Shown here piece by piece: positions 18,340 to 26,955 of a DNA stretch of 64,000 nucleotides. The notes below the pieces were generated by a model. The model worked only from the letters and a program-made list of their open reading frames with translations. It did no database searches and was not told the DNA's origin. How positions within the stretch are numbered: the stretch's first letter is position 1; each line of letters begins with the position of its first letter. Source of the stretch: Oscillatoriales cyanobacterium (lineage in GTDB: Bacteria; Cyanobacteriota; Cyanobacteriia; Cyanobacteriales; Microcoleaceae); NCBI GenBank assembly GCA_004292955.1, contig RDXX01000018.1:62001-126000 (forward strand), read 5' to 3'. The position numbers and the translations under genes were made by a program.

Positions 18340-18484
18340 GCACAAGGTAAAGGTGTTCACCTATCCCGCCTTGGGGAACCAGGATGAGAGCACCTGAAGT
18401 TAATGCGAATAAGTCATAGTTAAGTTAGCACCAAACTGTAAAAAACTTCCCTCTCAGACTAAAAATTACCAATTTTCAATTGCT
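18340..18484. other. leader of the following sensor kinase gene
   Basis: 145 bases between element B and the kinase start. No ribosome site, operator or hairpin stands out beyond a CACCT pair near 18357. Confidence 0.35.
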
Positions 18485-20620
18485 ATGCAGGAAGAACCAT
18501 CGAGAGAACAGCTACTTTTGGACGTTCAGCGACTGAGTGCGGAACTAGAAAACTTGAAACGCGAAAAGTCCGATCTAGAAATCTTGCTGGAGACTACCAC
18601 CCAACATTCGGATACGATGGAAGCTCACTTGCTCTCTCAAGCTCAGTTGGCCGTGCGCGAAAGCGAACAGCAGTTTCGGGCGATCGCCTCGGCAACTCCC
18701 GTTCCGGTATTGGTTTCTCGTCTCTCGGACGGCTTAATTTTGTATGCAAACGCTCAATTGGCTTCTCTGCTAAACATACCCCTAGAAGAATTGATCGGCT
18801 GCTGTACCCCAGACTTTTACCTCAACCCCGCCGATCGCCCAAAGGTACTCGAAGCCCTCGCCCAAGACGGATACCTGCAAAACTACGAACTCCACTGCAA
18901 AAAATCAGACGGAACCCCTTTCTGGGCAATTCTCTCGGTTCAGTCCCTCCAGTTTAAGAGTCAGCCGACGGCATTGTGCGCCTTGTACGATCTCACTCAG
19001 CGCAAGCAAGCAGAAAACATTCTCCAAGAGAGCGAAAAGCGGCTCCGGCGGCAGAGTCTGGCCCTGTTGCAGCTAGGGCGGCAGAGGACTCTCAACAGCG
19101 GTGCGCTGACTGTGGGAATTCGCGAAATTACTGAGGCTGCTGCGCGCACTTTGGAGGTGGAAAAAGTCAGCGTCTGGCTTTACAACCACGACAGATTGGG
19201 AACTGGCTACCCGATCGATCCTCAGCTAAATTTTACCCACAGAGCGATCGCCCGCAACCAAAAAGAATCTCTCGATACAGAGGCGGCCCCCCGAAACGAT
19301 AACGAGTCAGTCAATCATTCTCAATTTAAAATCCCCAACCTCAAATTAGTTTGTCTCGACTTGTACGATCGCACTCACGAGCATCATTTGAGCCGCCAGT
19401 GCATATCAGCAAGCGATTTAAAATTTTCAATTTTAGATATAGAAAACGACGCGCCGGGCGAAAATCTAGCTGAAGACAATGGTTTAGAACCGGCGCCGCA
19501 CACTCAAAACTCGATCGAAACAAACTTGTGCCACTTATCATCGATCGCCGAACATTCCGGTGTGCTGCCGAATAAGAGCAAGCCAAATTCATCGATCTTA
19601 AATGTAGCAATTAGGCTCGGCGGCCAGATCGTGGGCATCCTCTCTCTAGAACATATCGGCGCGCCCCGCCAGTGGGCTCTGGAGGAGCGCACCTTCGCCG
19701 ATTCTTTAGCAAATTTAGTCGCGCTGGCGATCGAAGGATTTGAACGCCAGCGAGCTCAGGAAGCACTCTCCAAAGCCAAAGCGCAGCTAGAAATGACCGT
19801 CGATCAGCGCACCGCTCAAATCACCGCCACCAATCAACTGCTCCGCAGCGAAATTGCCGATCGTAAAAGAGCCGAAATCGCCTTGCAAGAAGCCTTACAC
19901 AAAGCAGAAGCAGCTTCCAGAGCTAAAAGCACTTTTTTAGCCAATATGAGCCACGAACTGCGAACGCCGCTCAACGCCATTATCGGTTACAGCGAAATGC
20001 TAGAAGAAGAAGCACTGGACTCCGGACTCGATGACTTCATCCCCGATACCCAAAAAATTCGTAACGCCGGCAAACACTTGCTGACTTTAATTAACGATAT
20101 TCTCGACCTTTCTAAGATAGAAGCCGGTCGGATGGAGGTTTACTTAGAAGAATTTGACCTCGGCAATTTAATAGAAGAAGTTGTTGCAACTTTGCACCCT
20201 TTAGTTGAAAAAAATCACAATCAATTAGAAGTTTCTTGCTCTCCAAATTTGGGAGTAATGTATGCAGATTTAACTAAAGTCAGGCAAATTTTGTTTAATT
20301 TGCTCTCAAATGCCCTCAAGTTTACCGAAGGTGGAACGGTGCTGCTGGGCGCCACTCGCGAGCCAGCAGGCGATAGCGATTGGGTTTATTTGCAGGTATC
20401 TGATACGGGGATTGGAATGTCTGAACAACAGCAGCAGGGTTTGTTTCAACCTTTTATGCAAGGGGATGCTTCGACTACTCGCAAGTACGGAGGCACTGGT
20501 TTGGGATTGGCGATTAGCCGCTTGTTTTGCCAGATGATGGGCGGCGATATCACTCTTGAGAGTCAGTTAGGTGTTGGCTCTACTTTTATTGTTCAATTAA
20601 AGGTCAAAGTTGATAGTTGA
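18485..20620 (+). CDS. PAS-GAF sensor histidine kinase
   Basis: 711 aa, cytoplasmic (no membrane span). Coiled coil 1-50; PAS domain about 60-175; GAF-like domain about 190-420, interrupted by a low-complexity insert (about 255-360); coiled coil; HisKA with FLANMSHELRTPLNAI and phosphoacceptor H490; HATPase with N box NLLSNALKF, DTGIGM and GGTGLGLAIS. There is no receiver, so it must pass phosphate to a separate regulator, which is not adjacent. The start is ATG 18485. Oddity: the stop codon TGA is the first base triplet of a TTGACAG heptamer array. The signal is unknown. Confidence 0.88.
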   Translation: MQEEPSREQLLLDVQRLSAELENLKREKSDLEILLETTTQHSDTMEAHLLSQAQLAVRESEQQFRAIASATPVPVLVSRLSDGLILYANAQLASLLNIPLEELIGCCTPDFYLNPADRPKVLEALAQDGYLQNYELHCKKSDGTPFWAILSVQSLQFKSQPTALCALYDLTQRKQAENILQESEKRLRRQSLALLQLGRQRTLNSGALTVGIREITEAAARTLEVEKVSVWLYNHDRLGTGYPIDPQLNFTHRAIARNQKESLDTEAAPRNDNESVNHSQFKIPNLKLVCLDLYDRTHEHHLSRQCISASDLKFSILDIENDAPGENLAEDNGLEPAPHTQNSIETNLCHLSSIAEHSGVLPNKSKPNSSILNVAIRLGGQIVGILSLEHIGAPRQWALEERTFADSLANLVALAIEGFERQRAQEALSKAKAQLEMTVDQRTAQITATNQLLRSEIADRKRAEIALQEALHKAEAASRAKSTFLANMSHELRTPLNAIIGYSEMLEEEALDSGLDDFIPDTQKIRNAGKHLLTLINDILDLSKIEAGRMEVYLEEFDLGNLIEEVVATLHPLVEKNHNQLEVSCSPNLGVMYADLTKVRQILFNLLSNALKFTEGGTVLLGATREPAGDSDWVYLQVSDTGIGMSEQQQQGLFQPFMQGDASTTRKYGGTGLGLAISRLFCQMMGGDITLESQLGVGSTFIVQLKVKVDS

Positions 20621-20806
20621 CAGTTGACAGTTGACAGTTGACAGTTGTCAGTTGACAGTTGACAGTTGACAGTTGTCAGTTGACAGTTGACAGTTGACAG
20701 TTGACAGTTGACAGTTGACAGTTGACAGTTGTCATTGGTCATAAGGAAGAAGAAAGAAGAAAGAAGGAAGGGAGAAGGGAGAAGGGAGAAGGGAGAAGGA
20801 AGAAGG
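20608..20806. repeat. heptamer arrays TTGACAG and GAGAAGG
   Basis: About 17 units of TTGACAG (some TTGTCAG) run from 20608 to 20737, starting inside the last codons of the sensor kinase. About six units of GAGAAGG follow at 20763-20806. These are short tandemly repeated repetitive sequences of the cyanobacterial kind. Confidence 0.9.
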
Positions 20807-20822
20807 CAACGAGCACGCGATG

Positions 20823-20946
20823 GAGAGCATCTCAGTTTTGCATTATTTATAGTGCGAGCGTCCCCGCTCGCGTGCGTGTATAAGCTTTGCTGTGCGGGGA
20901 CAGCACGAAAGATAAAAAATGTTTCTTGCAAAACTGAGATGCTCCC
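20823..20946. mobile_element. MITE-like element, copy 1
   Basis: 124 bp bounded by inverted ends GAGAGCATCTCAGTTTTGCA and TGCAAAACTGAGATGCTCCC, with an inner GTGCGAGCGTCCCCGCTCGCG palindrome part. Flanks CACGCGATG and CATGCGATG look like a decayed target duplication (one mismatch). It shares ends and core with copy 2 at 50044-50165. It has no gene. Confidence 0.8.
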
Positions 20947-21006
20947 CATGCGATGGGGATTTAACAGATTTAACGGATGGGTAAAAGATGCAATAATTCG
21001 CCATTA

Positions 21007-21180
21007 CTAACAACCAATAACCAACAACCAATAACCAACAACCAATAACCAACAACCAATAACCAACAACCAATAACCAATAACCAACAACCAATAACCA
21101 ATAACCAATAACCAACAACCAATAACCAACAACCAATAACCAACAACCAATAACCAATAACCAATAACCAATAACCAATT
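21007..21180. repeat. heptamer array AACCAAT/AACCAAC
   Basis: About 25 tandem units. It is free of stops in all three minus-strand frames and would encode a hydrophobic VIGYWLL-type repeat. Confidence 0.9.
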
Positions 21181-21577
21181 CCCTGTTAATTGTGATACCG
21201 ATCGCGATCGACCTCTGTTGCCGATCACACAGTCGCATTTTTTCCCAGCCTAGAATACTTTTATTATCCCAAACTTGTGCCACAACCAGAATATAGCGCC
21301 TTCCTGCATTTAAAATCCGCACCTCAACCTGCCACAGGGGGGGGGTGGGGGTATTGCTTATACAAAGGCAATTTGGTAAAAGTAATGCTATCGTCGCTAA
21401 CCAGTAGAAGGCAAAAGTTAACAGGAAATCAGGAATTATCAAAGGCATAAGAACCCAGAAACACAATTCGGCTTTTTGCCTTCTCCCTTGAACCTTCAAA
21501 CTGCGGCCTCTACTGCCGAGATAGCAATGCCACCGACAGCAGTGCACAAGTTCTCAAAATTAAAGGAGTGCATCGAG
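21181..21577. other. gap between heptamer array and the small conserved gene
   Basis: It holds a G9 homopolymer near 21340-21348. The minus strand has a coding-like stretch (WQVEVRILNAGRRYIL) that runs into the array without a stop; no start, ribosome site or homologue is recognised. It may be a gene remnant. Confidence 0.35.
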
Positions 21578-21850
21578 ATGATTAAACCTTGCAGTCAACC
21601 GCTAAAAATAAATCCTTTCACTTCTTATCGCGATCCCACTACAGGCAAATGGACTGTAGTTCCAGCAGTTCAGAATGTTTGCGAAACAGACTCTAGTTTG
21701 AAACCCAAAGCCGAAAGCGAACAGGAAAGTAAAGTAGAAACAAGTGTTTCTGCTGTGCCTGCTATCTCGCTGCCGAAAAAACGCTTTTCCTTCTCCTTGC
21801 TTGGGCTTAAAAACCTTGCTAAAAAATCTTCTGTCACTGTCAGTAGCTAG
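21578..21850 (+). CDS. small conserved cyanobacterial protein of unknown function
   Basis: 90 aa from ATG 21578, chosen because AAAGGAG lies nine bases upstream; the longer open frame from 21476 has no ribosome site. The N-terminal third has the recognisable element NPFTSYRDPTTGKWTVVPA, seen in short cyanobacterial hypothetical proteins; the rest is low-complexity, rich in Ser, Glu and Lys, with a basic C-terminus (LPKKRFSFSLLGLKNLAKK). No membrane span. Function unknown. Confidence 0.65.
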   Translation: MIKPCSQPLKINPFTSYRDPTTGKWTVVPAVQNVCETDSSLKPKAESEQESKVETSVSAVPAISLPKKRFSFSLLGLKNLAKKSSVTVSS

Positions 21851-21983
21851 CCATCGCCGGGGCATAATCTAGTTTCTACGGTTACGCCCGGGCGATCGCC
21901 AAACATAAAAAAAACAAGCTGTTCCATAGCATAAATTGCCAAAAAGCGATATACTGGCAGCAAACTTTCTCCTCACAATATCC

Positions 21984-24569
21984 GTGAAGTATTTGCTCGA
22001 TCGCTTCGTCCACTTTGTATGGACAGACCGACCAATTCGCCAGCGGGGAACAGTCATCGTTGCTATCCCCGTGATTTGTCTGTTTGCTTCGCTGATCGCA
22101 ATTGCAGGACTCCGGGATAGTGCAATACAGATAAGAAAGCGAGCAGATACTCATAAGGAAATACTTCACGGAACCAACCGCTTGTTAACCACTGTGGTGG
22201 ATGCGGAAACGGGCATTCGGGGTTACGGGTTGACGAAGCGCCGCGATTTTCTAGCACCATATTTAGAAGCAAAGAAGAGTTTGCCTCCGCTGCTGGCTCA
22301 ACTCGAAATTGCGGTGGCAGAAAATCAACTGCCAGATCAGGGATTTGCAGAAATTCAAAAAAGTACCGAACAGCAAATAATTTTATTGCAAAACACTCTG
22401 AATAAGCTCGATAGTGCGGCAACAAAAGTGCAGTCGCCGGAAATAATTCAGGTGTTAGCTCGAGATAAATTGAAGATGGATAAGCTGCGCGAAAAAATTG
22501 ATGCGTTTGCTGATGCCAGCCAAGCCTACCAGAAGGCTTTAGAGGAACGAGTACGTGAATTGGTAGATTTAATTAATTTCCTGCAATTTGCTGGTTTGCT
22601 TGTCGGCTGTCTGGGTGGAGCAGCTTCCTGGTATTTATTTCATAGTTTAGACCAGGAATTGAGGAAGCGGCAAGCAGGCTTGCAAGAAAGTAAAACTCGC
22701 ATTCAAGCTGTGGTAGACAATGCGGCTGATGGGATTATTACTTTAGATGAATCGGGCAATATTGAGTCTTTTAATGCGGCAGCAGAACGGATTTTTGGCG
22801 AAAAAGCCGATCGCACAATTGGCTCGAACCTGCGCCAACTGATAGCTCAACCGCAGCCAGACAGCAGCGCGGGAGATTATGCGATCGAATATTTTGTCTT
22901 AAATCCCGATGCTAAACTGAAGACTTACCAGCAAGAAACTGTCGGAATTCGCAGCGACGGCATCAAGTTTCCGATGGAGTTGGCCATCAGCGAAATGCGT
23001 CTGGCAAATCAATGCTTGTTTGTTGCGATTTGCCGCGATGTGGGAGGACGGAAACAAGCTGAGGAGACTCTCCGCAAGCAAGCGCAAATGCTGGATTTTG
23101 CGAACGATACGATCGCGGTACTCGACTTGAACGGGGTGATTTCTTATTGGAATTTGGGGGCGAAGTGGCTCTACGGGTGGCGGAATTCGCAAGCAATAGG
23201 AAAAAATATTCACGAGCTTTTGCATACAGAATGGAGGCAGCGTTTTGACGAAATTCAAAAAGTGTTTTTCGAGCGGGGATATTGGCAAGGGGAACTGGTG
23301 CGTACCAAGGAAGACGGCACAAAAATTACGGTGGCGAGTCGGTGGACTTTGCAGCGCGACGATCGAGATCGACCCCAGGCTATTTTGGAAATTAGCAACG
23401 ATATTAGCGATCGCAAGCGCTCAGAAAGAGCTTTAGCCGAAAGCGCGCAGCGGTTTCGCGATACTTTTGAACAAGCCGCAGTCGGCATGGCTCAAGCGAG
23501 TGTGGATGGCAAGTTGCTGTTAGTTAATCAAAAACTTTGCGAAATTGTCGGCTACAGCCGTCAAGAATTGATGGCTAAAAATTTTCAGGATATTACTTTT
23601 GGAGAAGATTTAGGAAACGAACTGGAATTATTGCGCCAATTATTAGCAGAAGAAATTGATAATTACTGTATAGAAAAGCGCTATGTCTGCAAAGACGGAG
23701 AGTTAGTGTGGGTCAACTTGACGGTTTCGCTGCTGCAAGAACAAAATGGCACTCAATTGCTGATGGGTGTGGTAGAAGATATTAGGGAACGCAAACAAGC
23801 TGAGGAATCGTTGCGGTTGCACGCTGAAGAATTGAGGTGGACTGCGAACTCGCTGGCTCAAACGACAAGTGTGTTGAGAAAGCGGAATCAAGAATTAGAC
23901 CAGTTTGCTTATGTAGTTTCTCACGATTTGAAAGCGCCGCTTAGGGCGATCGCAAATCTCAGCAGTTGGATAGAAGAAGACCTCAGCGATTCGATGACAG
24001 AGGATACTCTGCACCAAATGAACCTGCTGCGCGGCAGAGCTCACCGTATGGAATCATTGATTGAGGGACTGCTGCAATATTCCCGCGTCGGACGCATTCA
24101 ACTGGCTTCAGAAACTGTAAAAGTTGAGAAGTTATTAGCAGAAATTATTGATTCGTTGGCGCCGCCGTCAGGATTTGATGTAAAAGTTGAACCGGGAATG
24201 CCAACTTTTGTGACTGAAAGATTGCCGTTGCAGCAAGTTTTTTCTAATTTAATTAGCAACGCCATTAAACACAATAGAAATGAATCCGGCTACGTAAACA
24301 TATCGTTTAAGGAGTTAGAGAATTTTTACGAGTTTGCTGTAGCTGATGACGGGCCGGGGATTGCTCCTCAATATCACGATAAAGTTTTTGTGATTTTTCA
24401 GACCTTGGAAGCTCGCGATAAAGTTGAAAATACTGGGATTGGTTTGTCGCTAGTGAAGAAGATTGTCGAATCTCAAGGCGGCACTATTTCTCTGGAATCT
24501 GCCGAAGGTGAGGGAGCAATTTTTCGGTTTACTTGGCCGAAGCAACCTATTAGCAAAGACGGAAAGTAA
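21984..24569 (+). CDS. CHASE3-PAS-PAS-PAS sensor histidine kinase
   Basis: 861 aa from GTG 21984; TTG 21936 is possible and no ATG fits. Membrane span about 27-45, periplasmic CHASE3 domain about 45-190 (TVVDAETGIRGYGLTKR), second span about 195-215 (FAGLLVGCLGGAASWYLF), then three PAS domains (about 239-350, 365-475, 489-600), phytochrome-type HisKA with VVSHDLKAPLRAIANLSSW and phosphoacceptor H647, and HATPase with NLISNAIKHN, DDGPGIAP and GIGLSLVKKIVESQGG. A periplasmic or redox signal is likely. There is no receiver and no adjacent regulator. An array of AGAGGGGG follows at once. Confidence 0.88.
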   Translation: MKYLLDRFVHFVWTDRPIRQRGTVIVAIPVICLFASLIAIAGLRDSAIQIRKRADTHKEILHGTNRLLTTVVDAETGIRGYGLTKRRDFLAPYLEAKKSLPPLLAQLEIAVAENQLPDQGFAEIQKSTEQQIILLQNTLNKLDSAATKVQSPEIIQVLARDKLKMDKLREKIDAFADASQAYQKALEERVRELVDLINFLQFAGLLVGCLGGAASWYLFHSLDQELRKRQAGLQESKTRIQAVVDNAADGIITLDESGNIESFNAAAERIFGEKADRTIGSNLRQLIAQPQPDSSAGDYAIEYFVLNPDAKLKTYQQETVGIRSDGIKFPMELAISEMRLANQCLFVAICRDVGGRKQAEETLRKQAQMLDFANDTIAVLDLNGVISYWNLGAKWLYGWRNSQAIGKNIHELLHTEWRQRFDEIQKVFFERGYWQGELVRTKEDGTKITVASRWTLQRDDRDRPQAILEISNDISDRKRSERALAESAQRFRDTFEQAAVGMAQASVDGKLLLVNQKLCEIVGYSRQELMAKNFQDITFGEDLGNELELLRQLLAEEIDNYCIEKRYVCKDGELVWVNLTVSLLQEQNGTQLLMGVVEDIRERKQAEESLRLHAEELRWTANSLAQTTSVLRKRNQELDQFAYVVSHDLKAPLRAIANLSSWIEEDLSDSMTEDTLHQMNLLRGRAHRMESLIEGLLQYSRVGRIQLASETVKVEKLLAEIIDSLAPPSGFDVKVEPGMPTFVTERLPLQQVFSNLISNAIKHNRNESGYVNISFKELENFYEFAVADDGPGIAPQYHDKVFVIFQTLEARDKVENTGIGLSLVKKIVESQGGTISLESAEGEGAIFRFTWPKQPISKDGK

Positions 24570-24614
24570 GAGAGGGGGAGAGGGGGAGAGGGGGAGAGGG
24601 GGAGAGGGGGAGTT
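24569..24614. repeat. tandem AGAGGGGG octamers
   Basis: About five units directly after the sensor kinase stop codon. The same unit recurs at 53147-53178. Confidence 0.85.
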
Positions 24615-24710
24615 TATCAAATCCGGTGACATCGGAATTATAACGGAGTGCGATCGATCCTCTCGCTCGCGCTCTGAGCAATCCGCACCGATCGTCCTGC
24701 TGGCAAATAT

Positions 24711-25172
24711 TTAAGCAGGATCGCAGCGGATTTCGATGATAAATCCGTCGGGATCGTAAAAGTAAATGCCGCGTCCTGTAGCGCGCGTGACCGGGCCACT
24801 GTCGATCGCAATTTCATTAGACTTTAGCACTTCCAAAGCGCGATCGAACAAATCGCGATCGATGTCAAAGGCCAAGTGGTTAGCGCGAGTAAAAGCCTTT
24901 TGGGGATCTGGGTTTGGCGGTTCCAAATCTGGCTGCCAAAATAAGTCAATCACAGTCCCGTCTGGAGTGATGAAATTAGCGACTTTACCAGCAGCCACCA
25001 TTTCGGTTAAACTTGCGGGAATTTCTGCACCTGTGAGTTCGTGTAAGCCGAGAATTGTACCGTAGAAGTGGCAGGAAGCTTTCATATCGCGCACGTTTAA
25101 AGCGATATGGTGAACCCGGCGCAAGTTCCCCGGCGCCAGGGCAATTTTGAGGGTGCTTTCGGTAGTTTGCAT
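24711..25172 (-). CDS. VOC/glyoxalase family protein
   Basis: 153 aa from ATG 25172. Two beta-alpha-beta-beta-beta halves typical of vicinal oxygen chelate proteins: the first begins VHHIALNVRDMKASCHFYG (metal His), the second has NHLAFDIDRDLFDRAL (His) and ends with GRGIYFYDPDGFIIEIRCD (metal Glu). Such proteins are glyoxalases, dioxygenases or resistance enzymes; the substrate cannot be told. It is a single gene, convergent with the preceding kinase. Confidence 0.8.
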   Translation of the reverse strand: MQTTESTLKIALAPGNLRRVHHIALNVRDMKASCHFYGTILGLHELTGAEIPASLTEMVAAGKVANFITPDGTVIDLFWQPDLEPPNPDPQKAFTRANHLAFDIDRDLFDRALEVLKSNEIAIDSGPVTRATGRGIYFYDPDGFIIEIRCDPA

Positions 25173-25224
25173 GGTTGTCAATTGCTACTATTAAAATTGG
25201 AGGCTGTTAAATTTCCTCAGAGTT

Positions 25225-25490
25225 CGATCGTTCGGACTTCAGTCCTCAGATTTCTATAGAACCCATTTGAGATCTATTTTGCGTAAATCTGAGAAACCGG
25301 GTTTCTCTCTATATTTCTCGTCACCCAACCCAAAAACTCGTAGAAACCCGGTTTCTCGACATTAGCGTAAATCTCAGAAACTGGTTTCTGTCTATATTTC
25401 TAGTCACCAAACCCAAAAACTCAAAGATGTCAAATGGGTTCTATAAGGACTGAAGTCCTCACTACGAACCCATTTAAAGTTTGATCGTGA
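25225..25490. repeat. composite nested repeat
   Basis: Outer arms GGACTTCAGTCCTC and GGACTGAAGTCCTC enclose inverted ATAGAACCCATTTGA / TCAAATGGGTTCTAT, which enclose two direct copies (25281-25343, 25363-25425) of a unit with AGAAACCGGGTTTCT and CCCAAAAACTC. Three repeat families are thus nested. Confidence 0.8.
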
Positions 25491-25510
25491 GGACTTAATC
25501 TCAATTATTG

Positions 25511-25624
25511 TTACTTTTCTTTAGGGAACGATGCCATACCTACAAATAGCATGGCCAGCCCGCCTCCCAGAATCGCGAACGCCAGTAAACCTACGGCTAA
25601 ATCTAATCCCGATGTATTTTCCAT
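25511..25624 (-). CDS. 37-aa single-span membrane protein
   Basis: ATG 25624 to TAA 25511. The reading is MENTSGLDLAVG, a hydrophobic helix (LLAFAILGGGLAMLFVGM), then ASFPKEK. GGAG lies 13 bases upstream, rather far. One membrane helix with a charged C-tail is the plan of small subunits of photosystems, cytochrome b6f and NDH-1, but it matches none that I recall (PetG, PetL, PetM, PetN, PsbM, PsbX, PsaM). The coding-like composition in a repeat-filled gap supports a real gene. Confidence 0.6.
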   Translation of the reverse strand: MENTSGLDLAVGLLAFAILGGGLAMLFVGMASFPKEK

Positions 25625-25719
25625 TAAATTAAAACGTTCTCCAATTAAATCCAATCACCGGTATTTGTTAATTGTTGATTGCTTCTCAACAATGAGGAAG
25701 AGAAGAAAAAACAAGCTAA

Positions 25720-25940
25720 CTAACCGTAGGGTGCGTCATACCAATTTAATGTGAACTTGCACATATTCCGATCCCCCTAAATCCCCCTTAAGAAGGGGGA
25801 CTTTGAGAAGATTCCAGTCCCCCCCTTATTAAGGGGGGTTAGGGGGGATCAGATTCGGGAGCAGCCTCATAAAAAATTGGTATCAGGGAGAAAATTGTTA
25901 GTCTGTATTCAAAACATTTAGCCCTGACGCACCCTACAAT
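25720..25940. repeat. nested inverted repeat, GTAGGGTGCGTCA outer arms
   Basis: The outer CCGTAGGGTGCGTCA faces TGACGCACCCTAC; inside, ACCAATTT faces AAATTGGT; at the centre GATCCCCCTAAATCCCCC faces GGGGGGTTAGGGGGGATC. The central part recurs at 28148-28226. Confidence 0.8.
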
Positions 25941-25990
25941 AACTAAACATCCATCCGTTACATCGGTAAAAAAATCCGTTGCCGAACTGC

Positions 25991-26476
25991 TTATTTTGCC
26001 AATTCTCGATCGATCGCAGCGATCAATTCCGGCGAATCTGGGCCCACGCTGCTGCGGAATCTGGCAACCACTTCACCCTGTTTGCTAACTAAGAATTTTT
26101 CAAAATTCCAGGAAACCTCACCTTTGGGATCGACTGCATTCGTAAGCTTAGCGTACAGCGGGTGCTGCTGGCTGCCTTTAGCGCTTACTTTGTCAAATAA
26201 TTCAAAGCTGACACCGTATTTTGTAGTGCAGAAATTGACGATTTCTGCGTTGCTTCCGGGTTCTTGAGCTCCGAAGTCGTTGCAGGGAAATCCTAAAACG
26301 CGGAGTCCGGCGGCGCCGTACTTCTGGCTCAATTCTTCGAGTCCTTTGTATTGAGGTGTATAGCCGCATTTGGAAGCTACGTTAACTATCAAGAGTACCT
26401 GGCCAGTGTACTCTCCTAGCTGCTTGTCTGCGCCTGCGATCGTTTTTACATTAATGTCGGAGATGGTGCTGGGCAT
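25991..26476 (-). CDS. glutathione peroxidase family protein
   Basis: 161 aa from ATG 26476. It reduces hydroperoxides; cyanobacterial members often use thioredoxin or NADPH-linked reductants. Seen: NVASKCGYTPQYKGLEEL with the peroxidatic Cys, GFPCNDFGAQEPG with the second conserved Cys region, and VSWNFEKFLV with the catalytic Trp and Asn. No signal peptide, so cytoplasmic. It lies alone; the nearby DUF2382 proteins are also tied to stress in other bacteria, which is only suggestive. Confidence 0.9.
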   Translation of the reverse strand: MPSTISDINVKTIAGADKQLGEYTGQVLLIVNVASKCGYTPQYKGLEELSQKYGAAGLRVLGFPCNDFGAQEPGSNAEIVNFCTTKYGVSFELFDKVSAKGSQQHPLYAKLTNAVDPKGEVSWNFEKFLVSKQGEVVARFRSSVGPDSPELIAAIDRELAK

Positions 26477-26637
26477 TTTCAAATATTTCTAAATTTGACT
26501 AGCACAATTTTACCGCAATTTGGTAAGATTTTGTCGATTTGCCGATCGCTCAAAATTAAAAAATCCAGACCAGGGGGGTTTGCAGAGTTCCGGCGGATAT
26601 TAGAGTAGAGATATTTGTGAACCCGATGAAATTTTTC

Positions 26638-26955
26638 AATAGGTACGTAGTTGCGCTTCAGCGCTCTTGCATATATATAGCGGATCAAGCGAAAGATTCG
26701 CGGACGTTGTTGGGAAGAAAGCCCTATACGTTTAAGGGTTATGTAAGCTGTCAGTCATACCTCATCTTTTTGAGAAAGGCTATATATAAGACAATACCGT
26801 TTGCTTAAGACAATAGGTACGTAGTTGCGCTTGAGCGCTCTTTATATATAACATTTATAACGAAAGATGAGGTATGACTGTAAATGGAGTTTTTGATGCG
26901 ACCCCGTTTACTACACGATAAGTATAAGAGGGCTTAAGCCCAACAACGTACCTCA
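26638..26955. repeat. large composite palindrome with AGGTACGTAGTTG ends
   Basis: AGGTACGTAGTTGCGCTT begins at about 26640 and again at 26815; an inverted end GGCTTAAGCCCAACAACGTACCT closes it at about 26952. CAGTCATACCTCATCTTT (26752-26769) is the exact inverse of 26863-26880. The right end overlaps the last codons of the DUF2382 gene. No protein gene is seen inside. Confidence 0.75.

Noticed and set aside
20608-21180. Heptamer arrays as CRISPR or a repeat protein gene
   Set aside because: Unit is only seven bases with no spacers; no start codon or ribosome site leads into it on either strand.
20843-21547. 234-codon minus-strand open frame through the AACCAAT array and MITE
   Set aside because: Its length comes from the stop-free repeat; it ends inside a mobile element. 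The upstream part (21200-21500) looks somewhat coding-like but has no supported start.
25511-25624. Naming the 37-aa protein as PetM, PetN, PsbM, PsbX or an NDH small subunit
   Set aside because: The sequence does not match those I remember; only the general plan agrees.
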